The notes: generated by a model not told the origin, from the letters alone. Shown: positions 48,661 to 61,224, counted from the stretch's first letter. The stretch is DNA of 64,000 bases from Phyto melanocephala (GCA_941918925.1 OW799235.1:40942701-41006700); one strand, 5' to 3'. Translations and numbers: made by a program.

Positions 48661-49669
48661 AGACATAACTTTTTGTTATGAAATGTGTTTTACCATGTAT
48701 TTTGGTATTGAATCGAATCTGGATAATAATAATGTGTACCTGAATAGTAGTTAATAAGTTTAATTTGACTCACCTCATAATACCCCGTGCAATAATAGAT
48801 TAAGTAACGGCTGTGATATAGGTTAGTGATTGTAGTCCATTAGGATATAGATTTATAGGGTAACACCCTGAGCAAAAGCTCGTCTAATCATAGAATATTT
48901 AATAAAGTCTGCTAGTCATAATGATAGAATCTGCAAAAGAGGCAAATAAAGTTTTAACAAAGTAATAGTTATATATATTTGGAATCTATAAGTTACTTCC
49001 CGTAATATGATCTCCAGATACCATAGCTCGAAACCAAGCGGAATTTATATTAAGTAGTACCTGTAACGGGAAACCCAAATGTGCAATGAATGTAGGAGTA
49101 ATGAGTATAAAGAGAAGAGAGGAAAAGGAAAAAGGAAAAACTATTTTATTTTTTTTTTAGTACAATGACAATTGTGATATAGAATCTGTGATATAGTTTT
49201 AAGAAGTGCAATATTAGGCTAGGAAAACGACGTAGGTATTTATTTATTTTTTTTTATTTTATTTATATTAGTTTTTTTTACCAATGTGTGTCGTTTGGTC
49301 TAATATTTATACTTTTTATAACTGTTACCAAACCCTGTATACATATAAGGGTTATTGAGCTGATTATTTATACAAATTTGGTTATACTCACCTATGTGTG
49401 TTGGTATATGTGTTAAGTTACAGATTTTTGTTTTGTTTTTATGGACCATGGTTTGTTAGGGACTTTGAATAGTGGCCACACAAAGTAGTTTCAAACGTTT
49501 TTATTGAAACGAAGTGGATTTTGTGAAGGTACCATGTGAGGGATTTTTGTCATATGCCCGGCTAAAGAGACGTCAGGGTGTGGGAGTTCCCCACGTTGGG
49601 CTTTTGTGGGGGTGTTCTATCATAGCCGCACACCGCTTTCATGAACATCCATCATCGAAATCGGAGTTT
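48661..49669 (+). other. Non-coding tail between pol and 3' LTR
   Basis: 1 kb without an envelope or other frame. A purine-rich run (AAAGAGAAGAGAGGAAAAGG) at about 49108-49139 could be a central or displaced polypurine tract; the bases directly before the LTR are only weakly purine-rich. Confidence 0.65.
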
Positions 49670-52251
49670 TGTTGCGGGGTATAGGAACCCAAATGCGGGA
49701 AAATTCTATGTCCAGCCCTGAGGAAAAATTTGGTGTGGACGCTAGGCGGAGAAAAACGTCGGGAGGAGGACGAAAACAATTTTTCCTACCGCCTCGAGTC
49801 CCTTAACGCCTAAGATTGTATTTAATGGGAGGGCTTTTAATTAATGCAGGGCATGAGCCAACTCCCGGTCGTAAATTGTGTGGTTTTTGTTTTGTATTTG
49901 GTATTGTTGTTGTGTATTCTATGTGGGTATACACATTTCGGTTTTGTGGTTATGTACCTATGCAAGTTTTTCTGTAAATAAAGGATGAAATTTCTGCTGA
50001 ATTAGTTTAATATGTTTTTTCTTAATAATACTTACCCATGTCCGGAACTGACCCATGATTTTTTTTTGTGTCCTAATTGTCCGTGAAAACCTGTAATAAA
50101 AATAAAAACCAAAAATATTAGCAGGAAAATACTTACCATGTTGTTTTCCGTTTGTTCTCGTTTTCGTTCAGTTGATTTAGTATGACGATATGTTAAGATG
50201 TATGTGTGGCTGTGTTTAGTAGTAAATGTCTGCAAAGTAGTGTCAACGTCAGCGTAAAATGCAGCGTTGTACATTTCATTCAAGTTTTGAAATTTCGTGC
50301 TTTTGGTGTTATTTACATTTGAAGAATATTTCAAAGAGTAAAACCGATTGGTGGCAATGGTATATGGAGATCAAGGAAAGGGACAACTATATAGAAAATA
50401 ATGAAAGGAAATGGGAATAAAGCGCAAATGTGTTAATTATTTATTTATTTATTAATTATAAGGGAATTTTCTAGAATATATGAAAATATATACTCAAATA
50501 TATAAGTACCGCAAGATTTTGTCAGTATAAAAGTAGAGTTTGGCTGCAGATTTAGTGATTAGTTGGGGTGAAAAATCTGTCTGTGCAAATCTAAGTTTAG
50601 ATAATTTAAAAAGTGGTGTTATTAAAATACAAGGTTGTAATAAATTTAAAAGTTCTGTGAGAAAGTGTGAGCTTATCATCTTTAAAGGAATAGCGAAATT
50701 TTGGGCATACATTTTTTATCCTCATCCACCACTTAATATTTGGTAATAAGGAATAGCAAGATCCGAGCGGAATCCTTTCCAGTTATATTTAAAGTAGTTT
50801 TAAACTACAATATAGAGTAAATCCTACGTAAGTAGAAAAGGATAGTGCAAAAAGTGAACAAGTGTTCAAATTGTGGTTTTTTTTTATATGTGCTGAAATA
50901 GCTGGCAAAGCCTCTCATCCTGGGAAGTGTCATCTTTTGTGGAAGAGAAAATCCAGGATATATAAGTTCCTAGAGGAAGCCAGGTAGGCCAGATTTGTTT
51001 TTTTTTATTTGAAATTCCAATTGTGCCAGCGGCAAAATAGTTAAAATATACTTACGGGTGCGAGAAAACTCCAACAAAAAGATAATTAAAATAAAAGAAG
51101 TATTCGAAGTTTTTATAAAAAATTTAAATATTTATTTAGAGAAAATTAAAGTAAAAATCAAATTAGAATATTAAGAGATGAAATTAAATTATTTAGTGCA
51201 AAAATTTCAATGATTTTAAAAATATGGGTATGAAGTAAAAGTAACGTAATTTATTCAAAATTTTTTTTAAATAAAATTAAAGTTAATTTATTAAAAATTT
51301 AAAGTTAAAGTTAGTAAATGCCAATTCAAGTTATAGAAATTTTATCATGGTCATATTTACATTGTAGTTGTGTTTTTGTGTTTAAATATTGTAAGAATCG
51401 TGTGATTGTTTAGTTGTGTGTGAGCTTTTGGTTATTTTTTTTTTTTAGTACATCCGTCCCTCGTTTTACGCGTGTAAATTGAAAAGAGAAAAGAAGTTTA
51501 AGTTTTTTTTTATAGAAAAAGGTGTTTTTTTTTTACTTACCTGGGGCGCAAATTAGTCGCGCGCTAGAATTGGCGGGTAAAATTGTTGTGGTAATAAGTG
51601 TCGTCTCAGGGAGCTCCTTTAGGCGCAAAAAAAAAATTCTGTTCGTTAGAGGAAAGTCCGTTAAGTTGGAATATATATATGAAAATTAATTTGAGCCCTA
51701 GAGTGAGGAAATGGTTGAATACAAGAATATATATGTGGAAATAAATAAAAGAGGGCGCGCAGAAAATATTTTTTTTGAGGATTTATTTAGATTAGCTTAA
51801 GTTTTGTGTTTTTTTTTTTGGTAATTTTGTATAAGTCGATTTAGTGATTTATTATTATGTTAGTGTTATTAAGTTTATTTTATGGTAAAGATTTATTTAA
51901 ATAAAATTATTATTGTTTTAATATTTTAAACATGGAGTTATGTGAGTGAATTTATTCAAGGGGATTGTTGAAGTAGTGGTGTGGTGACGTTCGACGGGTT
52001 TAAGGGGTCCGAAAGATATGGAACGGATGTTTTGCGGCCATGGTAGGGATATGGGCGGCTGAAGTATAACACCTTACTTCCTATTCGTACAGAAGTGTTT
52101 CCAGCGTGTGTCTTGTCGTTTTGTTTTTGGTGAGTACCTTTGAAAAACTTTATTTCTGGCGGACCGTGGTCAACATTAGGGTTGAGAACACCCCCCGGAG
52201 AGCAAGCCGCGAGAGCTAGTTAGGTATTCGACCAGCTCCGGTCGCGTAACA
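49670..52251 (+). repeat. 3' LTR (2.6 kb)
   Basis: Copy of 39985-42579, 13 bp shorter through small indels. Followed by ATTG. Confidence 0.96.
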
Positions 52252-52607
52252 ATTGTAGCAAAAATCATGTACACAACAGAACTTACAATAATTTTTTTAT
52301 TTAAGAATAATCCATAGAGCCAACATAAAATAGGGCTACAATTGCCAAAAAAATTAGGAATTATTGTTTTTTTGTAACGAACATATAGTATTAAGAGTAA
52401 TTTGTTATAAGCAGATAAATAGATCGAAAAGTCTTAGGTTAGGTTAAGTTGAAAAGGAGGGGCACTAAAAGCCCAAACCCATGACAGGTATACACTTATG
52501 CCCAGTTGGCATGTTGTGCGCTCCATGTGGGAACCAGAATTCCCAATTTAAAACCATAATCATAATTTCAAGAACTCAGTCCCCTCAATGTAATTCCTTA
52601 TGGATCT

Positions 52608-55600
52608 CTAGTTTGAGTTCCCCAGGTATTCCAAATTCGGCATAGTGTCCACTGTAAAATTCTCGCGTCTAATATGCCTAAACGCAAGACAATGACAGAG
52701 ATAGTGTATCAAAGTCTCATTCTCTTCCTCGCATGCTATGCATGTTGTCTCTTCAGAAATTTTCATGCGATCTAGATGAGTTCTCAACTCCGTATGACCT
52801 GTAATCACACTGGTTAGTCTCATAAGTGTTGGTATATTCAATCTCAGAATTTCCTTTGATTTCTCAAGATTTGGGTCACCCCATAGTATGCTTGTGACCT
52901 TACCGACATCAGTGCTTTGCCATTTTCTGACATGTTCCTCCATCGCCCAACGTTTAAGTTCATCCTTAAATCGTTTATAGTACTCAGAAGAGCTACCATT
53001 TTAGATAATTTGTCGGCTTTTTCGTTTCCGATCAGCCCGTGATGGCTTGGTATCCATATTATCTCCAGATGCTCACAATTTGCATATGAGTTTATCTTGC
53101 TCTTGCATTGCAAAACGTTCCGGGATTCAACTTTCTATTTTCTCAATGTCTTAATCACTGATTGGCTATCCGTAAAGATACGAATCGGGGTTTCTCTATT
53201 CGTTTCCTTTATTCATTTAATTCCTTCCGTAATCGCCATGATCTCAGCCTGGAAAATAGTGTTGTGATCTGGTAGACGGAAGTATTTGCTTCTGTTTCGG
53301 CTTATGTCGTATAAGCCCACTCCAGTTTTGTCACCAATCTTTGAACCGCCTGAATAAAGATCGATTCCATGGGTGTTTCCTATCCTGGTTATTTCATCCC
53401 ATTCTCCCTATTCCGGTATTATGGTGATGCAATTTGTATTTTCATATCTCACCGGAATTTTATCACATATTATTTCCGTAATATTTCCCATCGGTAAGAT
53501 ATCCATTATTTTTTGGTATCTGGTCTTATGTTCTTTTATAAGCCATTCATCTATTACCATTAATCTCGTAGCAGCTAAAGCCGCTTCATATTTTACCTGT
53601 ATCTCAATAGGCCAAATGGATAATATATTCTCAATGGCCATTGTCGATGTGGTCCTCATGGCGCCGCAAATACTAATGCAGCACTGTCTCTGAATCTTTT
53701 GAAGAGGTTTTATATTTACCTTCTTCTCTAAGGATGTCCACCATACTAACGAAGCGTACGTAATTGTAGGCCGCAGTACACTCGTATATAGCAAATGTGT
53801 CATCCTTGGGCTTATGCCCTACTTTGAGCCTATCGCTCTTCTGCAGAGGGCCCATATTCTCTGAGCCTTTTCCACTTTACATTCAATGTGGTCCTTCCAG
53901 GATAGTCTCCAATCAAGCACCATTCCTAGGTATTTGACCTTCTTATCAATCTTAATTGTCTTATTTCGAAAGATGGGATTTCCATGCACTGGTATCTTCC
54001 TCTTTCTTGTAAACAAACAGTCTTGTCCGGCTTGAAATTGAGCCCTCGCTCTTTTGCCCAGTTATAGGATATATCAAAGCCTCCGTTGCTCTAATACATA
54101 AAGAATTTGGATTCGTCCCCCTGATCAGTATCGCAACATCATCCGCGTAACAGATAGGTTTGAATCCCTTATTTGATAGAATCCTCAGTAGACTATGTAT
54201 GGTAGTTACCAATAATAGTGGAGATAAAATACTTCCCTGCGGGGTTCCTCGACATACTTTGTCCCTTCTCCTCACTCCATTTGCCTCACAATTTATCCAT
54301 CTGTTCCTTAATATATTGCTAATCCATGCAATTAAGACATGGTTTAACCGTAAGTTCTCTAAGGAACCGATAAGACTCGAGGTCATTACGTTATTGAAAG
54401 CTCCTTCTATGTCTATGAATACGCCCATGGTATACACACCCAGGTCGAAGGATCTTTCTATATGATAAACAACTTCCTGAAGAGCAGTCTGAGTAGATCT
54501 GCCCTGATATAGGCATGTTGTCAGAATTTCATTGAATCGCCTGGTATTCGTCTCCTAACCATTCTGTCGAAGATACACTCCATGGTTTTCAATAAGAATG
54601 ATGTTAAGCTTATGGGTTTATAAGCTTTAGGATTTGCGTAATTTTCCCTCCCTGGTTTAGGTATGAAAACGACTCTCGCCTCCCTGCATTCCACAGGGGT
54701 GTACGCATATTTTAGGCAAGTAGAAAAAATGTTCGCCAGCCTTATATCGATTAAGTCAATGCTCCTTTGTAGGAGAGCCGGAAAAATACCATCCGGCCCT
54801 GGTGCCTTATATGACGAGAAACTATTTACCGCCTCTGTAACCATTTTTGCGGTTATAATTATATCCGTCGTGGCATTCCCATTATGGGGGTGGGGGTTTT
54901 CCCCATCATCCGCCATTTCCGTTTGGAAGTGTGCCTCTATTAGTATTCCTAGTGTTTCCTCCATCGTCTCCGACCTTTTCCCGTTTGAATCAACGAGTGT
55001 TTCCGGTTGGGTATGGTTTTTAGATAGGAATTTCTAAATTCTAGAAGCGTCATTCACATTGTCCACCTGACTGCAAAAAAACCTCCAGGATCTGCATTGG
55101 CGTTTCTTATTGCCTTATTGTATACTCTGAGCTTCTCATTGTAATCGTCCCAGTATACTGATTGTCTCTTCCGATAGGCTCTGTTAAATAGCCTTCGGGT
55201 TTCTTTCCTGAGATTGATCAGCTCACCTGTCATCCACGGCTTTTCTCTCGGGGTTCGCCTTTGTCGGAGTGGACAATGCTCTTCAAAGGTTTCCTTAAAA
55301 TCGGCAGTCACTCTTCCCAACATCGAATCAATCGTTCCCAGATTTCCATCTGGTTCCGGATAAGTTTCGAGTTTATGTCGTAGACCTAACCTAAAATTTG
55401 GCCAATTTGTCTTAGCCTTATTCCTAAAAGTCACCGGTTCCGGTGGCGGATGAGTCAAGGTCATGAAAATATAACGATGGTCCGAATAAGAGTGTATATC
55501 AGATACGTGTCAATCGCAAATTTCATCAATAAAATTTTCCGAACATATAATTAGTTACATCAATTACCTCTTCCCTAATTCTGTTAATAAAAGTAGGTTT

Positions 55601-56111
55601 ATTGCCAGAGTTAAGAGTGAATAGGTCGTTCGCATTTAGGAATTCCCATAGGGCGTCACCTCTCCTGTTACAGTTTGTGCTGCCCCAAGAGAGGTAATGC
55701 GAGTTCGCATCACAGCCTATTAAAATATTCCTACCTGTTCTCCTTGCCGATGTTATAATGCTTCTTAAATCCGACGTTGGTGGTAGTGTCGGAGCGTCAG
55801 AAGGTTGATACACCAATGCCAACATTAAATTGCGTGTGCCATGTATTAAGGTGGTGGCGTCCGCTGTTGATAAATCTGGGGAAAAAAGAAAATTTAATCC
55901 CTTATGACAAAGTATACATGTTCTGGGTCGAGACCTAGTTTTAGCATAAAATAATTGGTAATCACACTCATTCAAGTCAGTGGCTCTGTCCTTAACAGTC
56001 CAGGGTTCCTCTATGAGAACTATGTGTATCTTACCTTTTATTATATTTTCCATCAAAGCTTGTGTAGCCGTCCTGCTCCGATGGAGATTGATCTGCAAGA
56101 GCAGTATCATT
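52608..56111 (-). pseudogene. LINE ORF2 (endonuclease, RT, RNase H), broken
   Basis: Starts MILLLQINLHRSRTATQ at 56111. Endonuclease: LIEEPWTVKD, GCDANSHYLSWGS, REEVIDVT. RT: KAPGPDGIFPALL, FIPKPGRENY, FIDIEGAFNNV, GTPQGSILSPLL, YADDVAIL. Then KYLGMVLDWRLSWKDHIE, RNase H WIPSHHGLIGNEKADKL, and a C-terminal CIACEEENETLIHYLCHC. At least six frame breaks or stops separate the pieces, and the first part of RNase H is badly worn. Catalytic motifs survive, so it died recently relative to its domain memory. Confidence 0.88.
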
Positions 56112-56306
56112 ATTACCCTTATGACAAAGTATACATGTTCTGGGTCGAGACCCAGTTTTAGCATAAAATAATTGGTAATCACACTCATTCAAGCCAGTAA
56201 CTTTGTCCTTAACAGTCCAGGGTTCCTGTATGAGAACTCTGTGTATCTTACCTTTTGTTATATTTTCCTGCTCCAATGGAGATTGATCTGCAAGAGCAGT
56301 ATCATT
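55901..56306 (-). repeat. Tandem duplication at LINE ORF2 start
   Basis: CTTATGACAAAGTATACATG begins two adjacent copies 218 bp apart (55901-56118, 56119-56306); the right one has a short deletion. It duplicates the N-terminus of the endonuclease. Confidence 0.88.
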
Positions 56307-57750
56307 GCTGTTCGGCTAAAAGAGATTCTTTTTGGGATTGAGTGATCTCCGACTCCTCCCTCTTCATTGGCACGGGGTGGCCTTCGCCTTCTTTAGCCTC
56401 CTTTGCCTCATCTTCGGGATTTTTCTTCTTCGTTAGATTATGTGTCCAACCAATGGGCGTTTTACCAGCTTTGAAGAATATGGTCATACTTGCGAAGTAC
56501 ACCTTCCCTTTTTGCTCTTCGAGGTAAGACATGGAGGGTTTATCTACCTCTACTACTATCAGGGTAGCATCGTCAGTTTCCTCACGATGGAAAACCTCCC
56601 ATTTGTCCACTTCCAGACCTCTGTTTTGTTTGCCAATGATTTTCAGCATGGCTTTGCTGTCTAATTTGCTGCCCCAATAAAGAATAATAAAGAATGAAAC
56701 TTTGGTTAGGGATGGGATGTCGGCCTTTTTCACCATGGCAAGTTTGCCACACTCTCATGGGGCTGGTATGCCTCCCACTAGGTCTTTCAGAATATGTGCA
56801 CAGGTGTCTGATTCTAGAGTACTTCCCTGGCGAACCTACATCTTTCTATGTGGATTTGTGGAGTATTATCATCCGCTTCCAGGACATACTGCACAATCCT
56901 CTCATTAATGGCATTATCTATCTCCTTCTGATGTGCCATTGGAATTCTACCCGATGCGCTATTGGAGTCGATAACAGCATAGCATAGCTCCTCTGTCATC
57001 GTCCTTCTCGCCACTTTCGCATACGTGGGTTGCTCCTTAGCCGATTTTTCTTCCGGCTTTCTTTTTCGTGATATTGGAATTTTCTTTCTGGCTATTCCAT
57101 CATCACCTGTAATCTTAGCTACCGCCTTCGCCTGTTTGGAGGTTGAAGCTTTCGGTTCATTCCCTTCTCCTTTCAGAGTTTTCTTTCTTGAGTTGGGAAT
57201 TACTGTCCGCTTTACTTCCATGCTGGTAGCTTTTTTTCTTTTTAGTGTTGCCAACGGTGTTCTGCTCCTCTGGAGATCGAACTCTCTTTCCCTTTTCGGT
57301 AAAAATGGGTGTAGATGAGTCTTTCACCTTAGGGACATCGCGTTGACCTTTCTTTTTTACTCCTGGTTCTTTTTGGCAGTCTTTCTCTGTTGCGCTCCGG
57401 AGAGAGTTCTTATTTTATCTGTGGTGAGTTTGGCAATGCTTGCACTTACTTCCTCAACCATTTTGTCTACCTCAGTGGTATCTTTAAGCATAACACCGAG
57501 TGTCAGAATCTTCTAAGTTTAAGTCGGAGTCCTCGCCTGTCTTGTGAGGCTGTGGATGATTAAAGCTCACCCTTGGATCCAATCCCTCATTCTCTTTTCT
57601 TCTTGATGCTTCATCAATAACGGAAGCCAAGTTGCCCACCTCCGAAATTGTTTCCTTACAGTCATTTGATGATGACGACTCGGGGCCTGTTTGCTCACCA
57701 CCATTAGCCGCCGGTACTGAGTTTATTAGGCTCTGCACCGTAACTTTCAT
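56302..57750 (-). pseudogene. LINE ORF1 (Gag-like), broken
   Basis: Pieces in order: MKVTVQSLINSVPAANGG (57750-57484), MATLKRKKATSMEVKRT with basic stretches and PTYAKVARRTM (57254-56814), then MVKKADIPSLTKVSFF to ESLLAEQQ (56736-56302). Together they give a basic nucleic-acid-binding ORF1 split by at least two frameshifts. Zinc knuckles are not visible. Confidence 0.75.
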
Positions 57751-57903
57751 TAATTTATTTTTATTGTTCTTTATTTTCTTTGGTTTTATCTTATTTTTAT
57801 TTGGTCCGCGAGGAGTTCTGCACCGTAACTTTCATTAATTTATTTTTATTGTTCTTTATTTTCTTTGGTTTTATCTTATTTTTATTTGGTCCGCGAGGAG
57901 TTC
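57734..57903 (-). repeat. 85 bp direct duplication at LINE 5' end
   Basis: TGCACCGTAACTTTCATTAA through GTCCGCGAGGAGTTC occurs twice back to back (57734-57818, 57819-57903). Each unit contains an ORF1 start ATG in the minus sense. Tandem 5' units in LINEs often carry the internal promoter. Confidence 0.9.
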
Positions 57904-58306
57904 TAAGAACCCCTAGGGTCAGAGATAGTGTACGGGGTCCGATCACTACAAGATGCGGCAAATTCCCATTCATTAAGATGGGTAGGTCTTTCCCACTCTA
58001 TAAAGTAATCAAGCCCCCACACTACATCCGTCCCCCCTATCCGCCACCTGGGGACGCGTCCGATGGGAGTAAAAATAAGCAAAACGACTCCACACGGATC
58101 GAAAAGTCTTAAGTACAATAAAAAGGAAAATGAAAATAAAAATATCTAGAAATTCTCATTATGTGTTAAAATTTTCCTTTTTGTTTTGTAGTTTATTATA
58201 TCCATGCATCTAAACATTATGAATAAACTTTTCTATAATGTATAATTTTCGTTTCATCAATTTATTTGTACGTCTTCTTATTTTATATTATTTATCGCTT
58301 ATTTAT

Positions 58307-58967
58307 ATATCGCACTTGATCAACAAGAGGGTATTAACTCAAAATTTTTGAATTTTCAGTAGAGTCAAAAAACTGTTTGTGGCCACATTTTAGCAGAATT
58401 TAAAAATTCAAATATACCATAGGAAGCAAATTCCATTTGAAAATATATATATACATTGTTTTTGTTTTAAATTTTACCAATCATTGCAAAAAAATCTATT
58501 TTTTGAGTTAACACCATTTTTTCATGAAAAGGGTCACAACTCAAAAAAAATTTGAACAATTTTTTCATAAAAAGAGTCACATTTCGAATTAAAATTATAG
58601 AATAAAACAAATTTTATCAAAAAAATAGTATCAACTCAAAATACAACCAAATATAAATAAAACAGTTTGATTATTTTTAACAAAAATAAAGGCTCAAATC
58701 AAAATAATACCTTTTTTATGAAAATATACGATTCTTACCTATTTCAACTTTTGTATTAACTCGAAATAATACCTTTTTGTTGAAATAAAGGTAATCACTA
58801 CATTATCATGAATATGGTCTCAAAAGTGGTTTTCGAGATGAAAGAGTAAACGGAATACGTTGAAATTTTTACAGTAGATAGATATTGATGTTGTTTGCTG
58901 ATTTCTTGAAAAAAGTGATATTTTAAAAGTTTTGAGTTAATACCCTCTTGTTGATCAAGTGCGATAT
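58307..58967. mobile_element. TIR element with 38 bp inverted repeats
   Basis: ATATCGCACTTGATCAACAA then GAGGGTATTAACTCAAAA at the left is perfectly mirrored at the right end. TTATTTAT flanks both sides, a possible 8 bp duplication in low-complexity DNA. The 661 bp interior has no frame but repeats GAGTTAA/TTAACTC many times. Confidence 0.85.
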
Positions 58968-59107
58968 TTATTTATTTTTTTATTAAGTTATTCAATGATG
59001 TAGTTATGTTATCTAATTTATTCTGTAAAGTTACATGTTTTTCTTTTGATAATTAATTAATTTTGTTATTAATTCCTTTATAGTGTTTAAATTTATTGTA
59101 GTTGTTG

Positions 59108-59212
59108 GTTGATTTCAACATACACACAGACAGACTTGGAAATGAAATTTGTAAAAATTTCACACGAAATGATAAGCCTATATATACCATTTTTCACTGT
59201 GTGAAGGGTATA
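59108..59212 (-). repeat. H2 fragment
   Basis: Complement of the H2 5' end: TTCACTGTGTGAAGGGTATA with TTTCACACGAAATGATAAGC, about 105 bp, internally deleted. Confidence 0.7.
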
Positions 59213-60466
59213 ACAAGCAGTAATTTAGAAGATATGTACATATGTATGTCTTTAAACTTTATTAATATAAAAAAATTTTAGAAAATGAATTGAACATATT
59301 TGTTGAAACACACTGTAAAGATAAATTGTTGAATTTTTCTAAAGATACACACCAATTTCTTATGTTAAGTACATTAAAACCTAAAATTATATGCAATTGA
59401 TTGAATCAACCCAGATCTGGCTTGATTGATAAACAATTTTTGTCCTTAGAACACATTTGGTAGCTTTAAATTTAAGTAATTTTTTACAAATTCTTGGCCA
59501 TAATCTTCAAATGTTTCATTACCACCTCTACTGCCTATATATTCTTCGATTTTAGCATCCAGGTATTAAGATATGCTCTTGGATACAATCGATTTTGATC
59601 TTAAAGATTATTCACTTGAGATTTCTATCAAATTTACTTGAATATATGAAAACACACATGCAATATTTCTGTATAAAAATATAGCCACGGCCGAAACACC
59701 TTGGTTGGAGACAGTATCCTGGAATTTACCTAGATCGACTTTAGAAATATGGCTATAAAATAATTAATGCATATGCCTTACCAAGTGGCTGTAAAATCGA
59801 TTACCACAGGCAGCAGTTAATTTTTTTTGGCACATTCAAGGCATATTCATAAGGTACATATATGCAACGGCGAATTGATACAACAAAGCAAATTTTCAGG
59901 GGATGTTTTATGTTAAGGCCAATTCGTATATCAGTGATGGAAAAGTGGTTTTTACGTATTAAATATAATAAAATTTGATTAAAAAGTATATAATTATTTT
60001 ATACACTTTATTAATAATGCAAAAGTAACAAATATACATAAATTTGGCACAATTGTTATCAAAAAAGTACACTCAAGTTAATTGTTTAATACCGTAACCA
60101 AAATCAAATTTCCTATCCCTGCATTAATAAATGAAATTAAGGCGAATTCAACCAATTTTGACAAAAACTTTCCTTATCAGTTGGGCTGATAATTTCACCT
60201 GTATAAATTCGCGTTGGGCACATCTTATAATTTTTATTTGACACGTTTAATGATATTTTTCAATATTTTTTTATTTTCAATTTAATACTCAACAAAATAA
60301 AAAATAATGAATCAGCTGTTTTTACACGGCCATTTTATCAGTCCACCTTGGTTGCATGAGTAAGTCCGAGTGTGTTTAAAACACATAGCAATGCATTTCG
60401 CGATTGTTCTTTTAATCTCACAACCAAGGCGAAATATATGAATAATTAAAAATGGATTTAAGTGCT
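59213..60466. other. Stretch without recognised features
   Basis: 1.25 kb of AT-rich DNA; no frame, inverted repeat or tandem array stands out. Confidence 0.5.
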
Positions 60467-61096
60467 TTGTTCTTTAACACTACTAGAAGAACAAATTTCT
60501 GAATTACTTGCCATTAATGATTCTATTGACGGGATGAGTGGCACGTCAAGATATGGGGCACAAGGAAATAATCCTGCTACTACAAGCATTAGATAAAGAG
60601 ATGCAATACAAGAAGCCATTACAATATCTTGCAATGACATATCGGTAAGCCCTTCTGAAGAAAATTCATTTGATATTTTAAACATCCATAATCCACGTAG
60701 ACGTAACCGTGAAAATTGTTCCAATAAGTCGACTTTATTACAAAAACAAGTAGAAAATCAAATAAAACATCAAGAAAAGTCAATAGAACTGTTAAGCAAA
60801 TATGACGAAAATGAGAAAAATATTATAAAAAAAATAAAAGAAAAAAATATGAACCTTATAACAAATAAATACTTAAAACGGAACAGTGATTTCAAGGAGC
60901 GTATATACATATAAAATTGAAAAAGAAAAGTTAGAGTTAAAAAAAAATGAATTAAAAAAAAAAACGAACAAAAGGAAGCTTAAAAGAGAAAAGTATGACT
61001 TTATAAAGAAAAATTAATTGGAAAGAACGAAATGCAAAATTGTAAAGCTTGAACTAAAAGGAAAAATATTTGAATTAGAGAGCAAAAGAAATGGTT
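60467..61096 (+). pseudogene. Broken lysine-rich coiled-coil frame
   Basis: One phase reads SLTLLEEQISELLAIN, then NPATTSIR*RDAIQEAI, NPRRRNRENCSNKSTLLQKQ and a coiled coil KIKEKNMNLITNKYLKR, ending at a stop near 60914. A shifted phase continues EKLELKKNELKKKTNK. One in-frame stop near 60596 and frameshifts show it is dead. A Lys/Glu-rich tail like this is common in Myb/SANT-like and Harbinger-linked fly proteins, but no DNA-binding domain is visible, so function stays open. Confidence 0.5.
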
Positions 61097-61224
61097 GAGG
61101 TTTTGCTATGTGCCTTTTTTATGAGTTTTTATGTTTTACTCTTCTTTTATGGATTTTTATGTTTATATTACATATTACTTTTTTTTTGTGCCTCTTTATT
61201 ATATTATTTTGTTTTTTAATAAAT

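Larger units (their letters stand above)
39985..52251 (+). mobile_element. Ulysses/Osvaldo-like LTR retrotransposon, complete
   Basis: 12.3 kb with LTRs of 2595 and 2582 bp and a 4 bp target duplication ATTG (39981-39984, 52252-52255). Order: LTR, tRNA-Lys-like primer site, 1.2 kb leader, gag, pol in the -1 frame, 1 kb non-coding tail, LTR. Very long LTRs and this Gag type fit the Ulysses/Osvaldo group of fly Ty3/gypsy elements; the assignment is from family knowledge. Both frames are open and the LTRs differ mainly by short indels, so insertion is recent. Confidence 0.95.
52437..58096 (-). mobile_element. Full-length R1/LOA-type LINE, coding-dead
   Basis: 15 bp target duplications GATCGAAAAGTCTTA at 52422-52436 and 58097-58111 flank 5.66 kb. 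Read on the minus strand: 5' region with an 85 bp duplication, ORF1, ORF2 with endonuclease, RT and RNase H, then a 3' end made of AACCTAACC rather than poly(A). The clade follows from the RNase H, the RT wording DIEGAFNNV and the C-terminal CCHC; R1 versus LOA is not settled. Both frames are broken, yet the duplications are intact. Confidence 0.9.

Noticed and set aside
48661..49669. Envelope gene in the Ulysses-like element
   Set aside because: No frame of useful length, signal peptide or membrane segment between pol and the LTR.
52437..52449. True telomeric TTAGG repeat
   Set aside because: Only two and a half units, placed exactly at a LINE 3' end beside its target duplication; better explained as the LINE tail.
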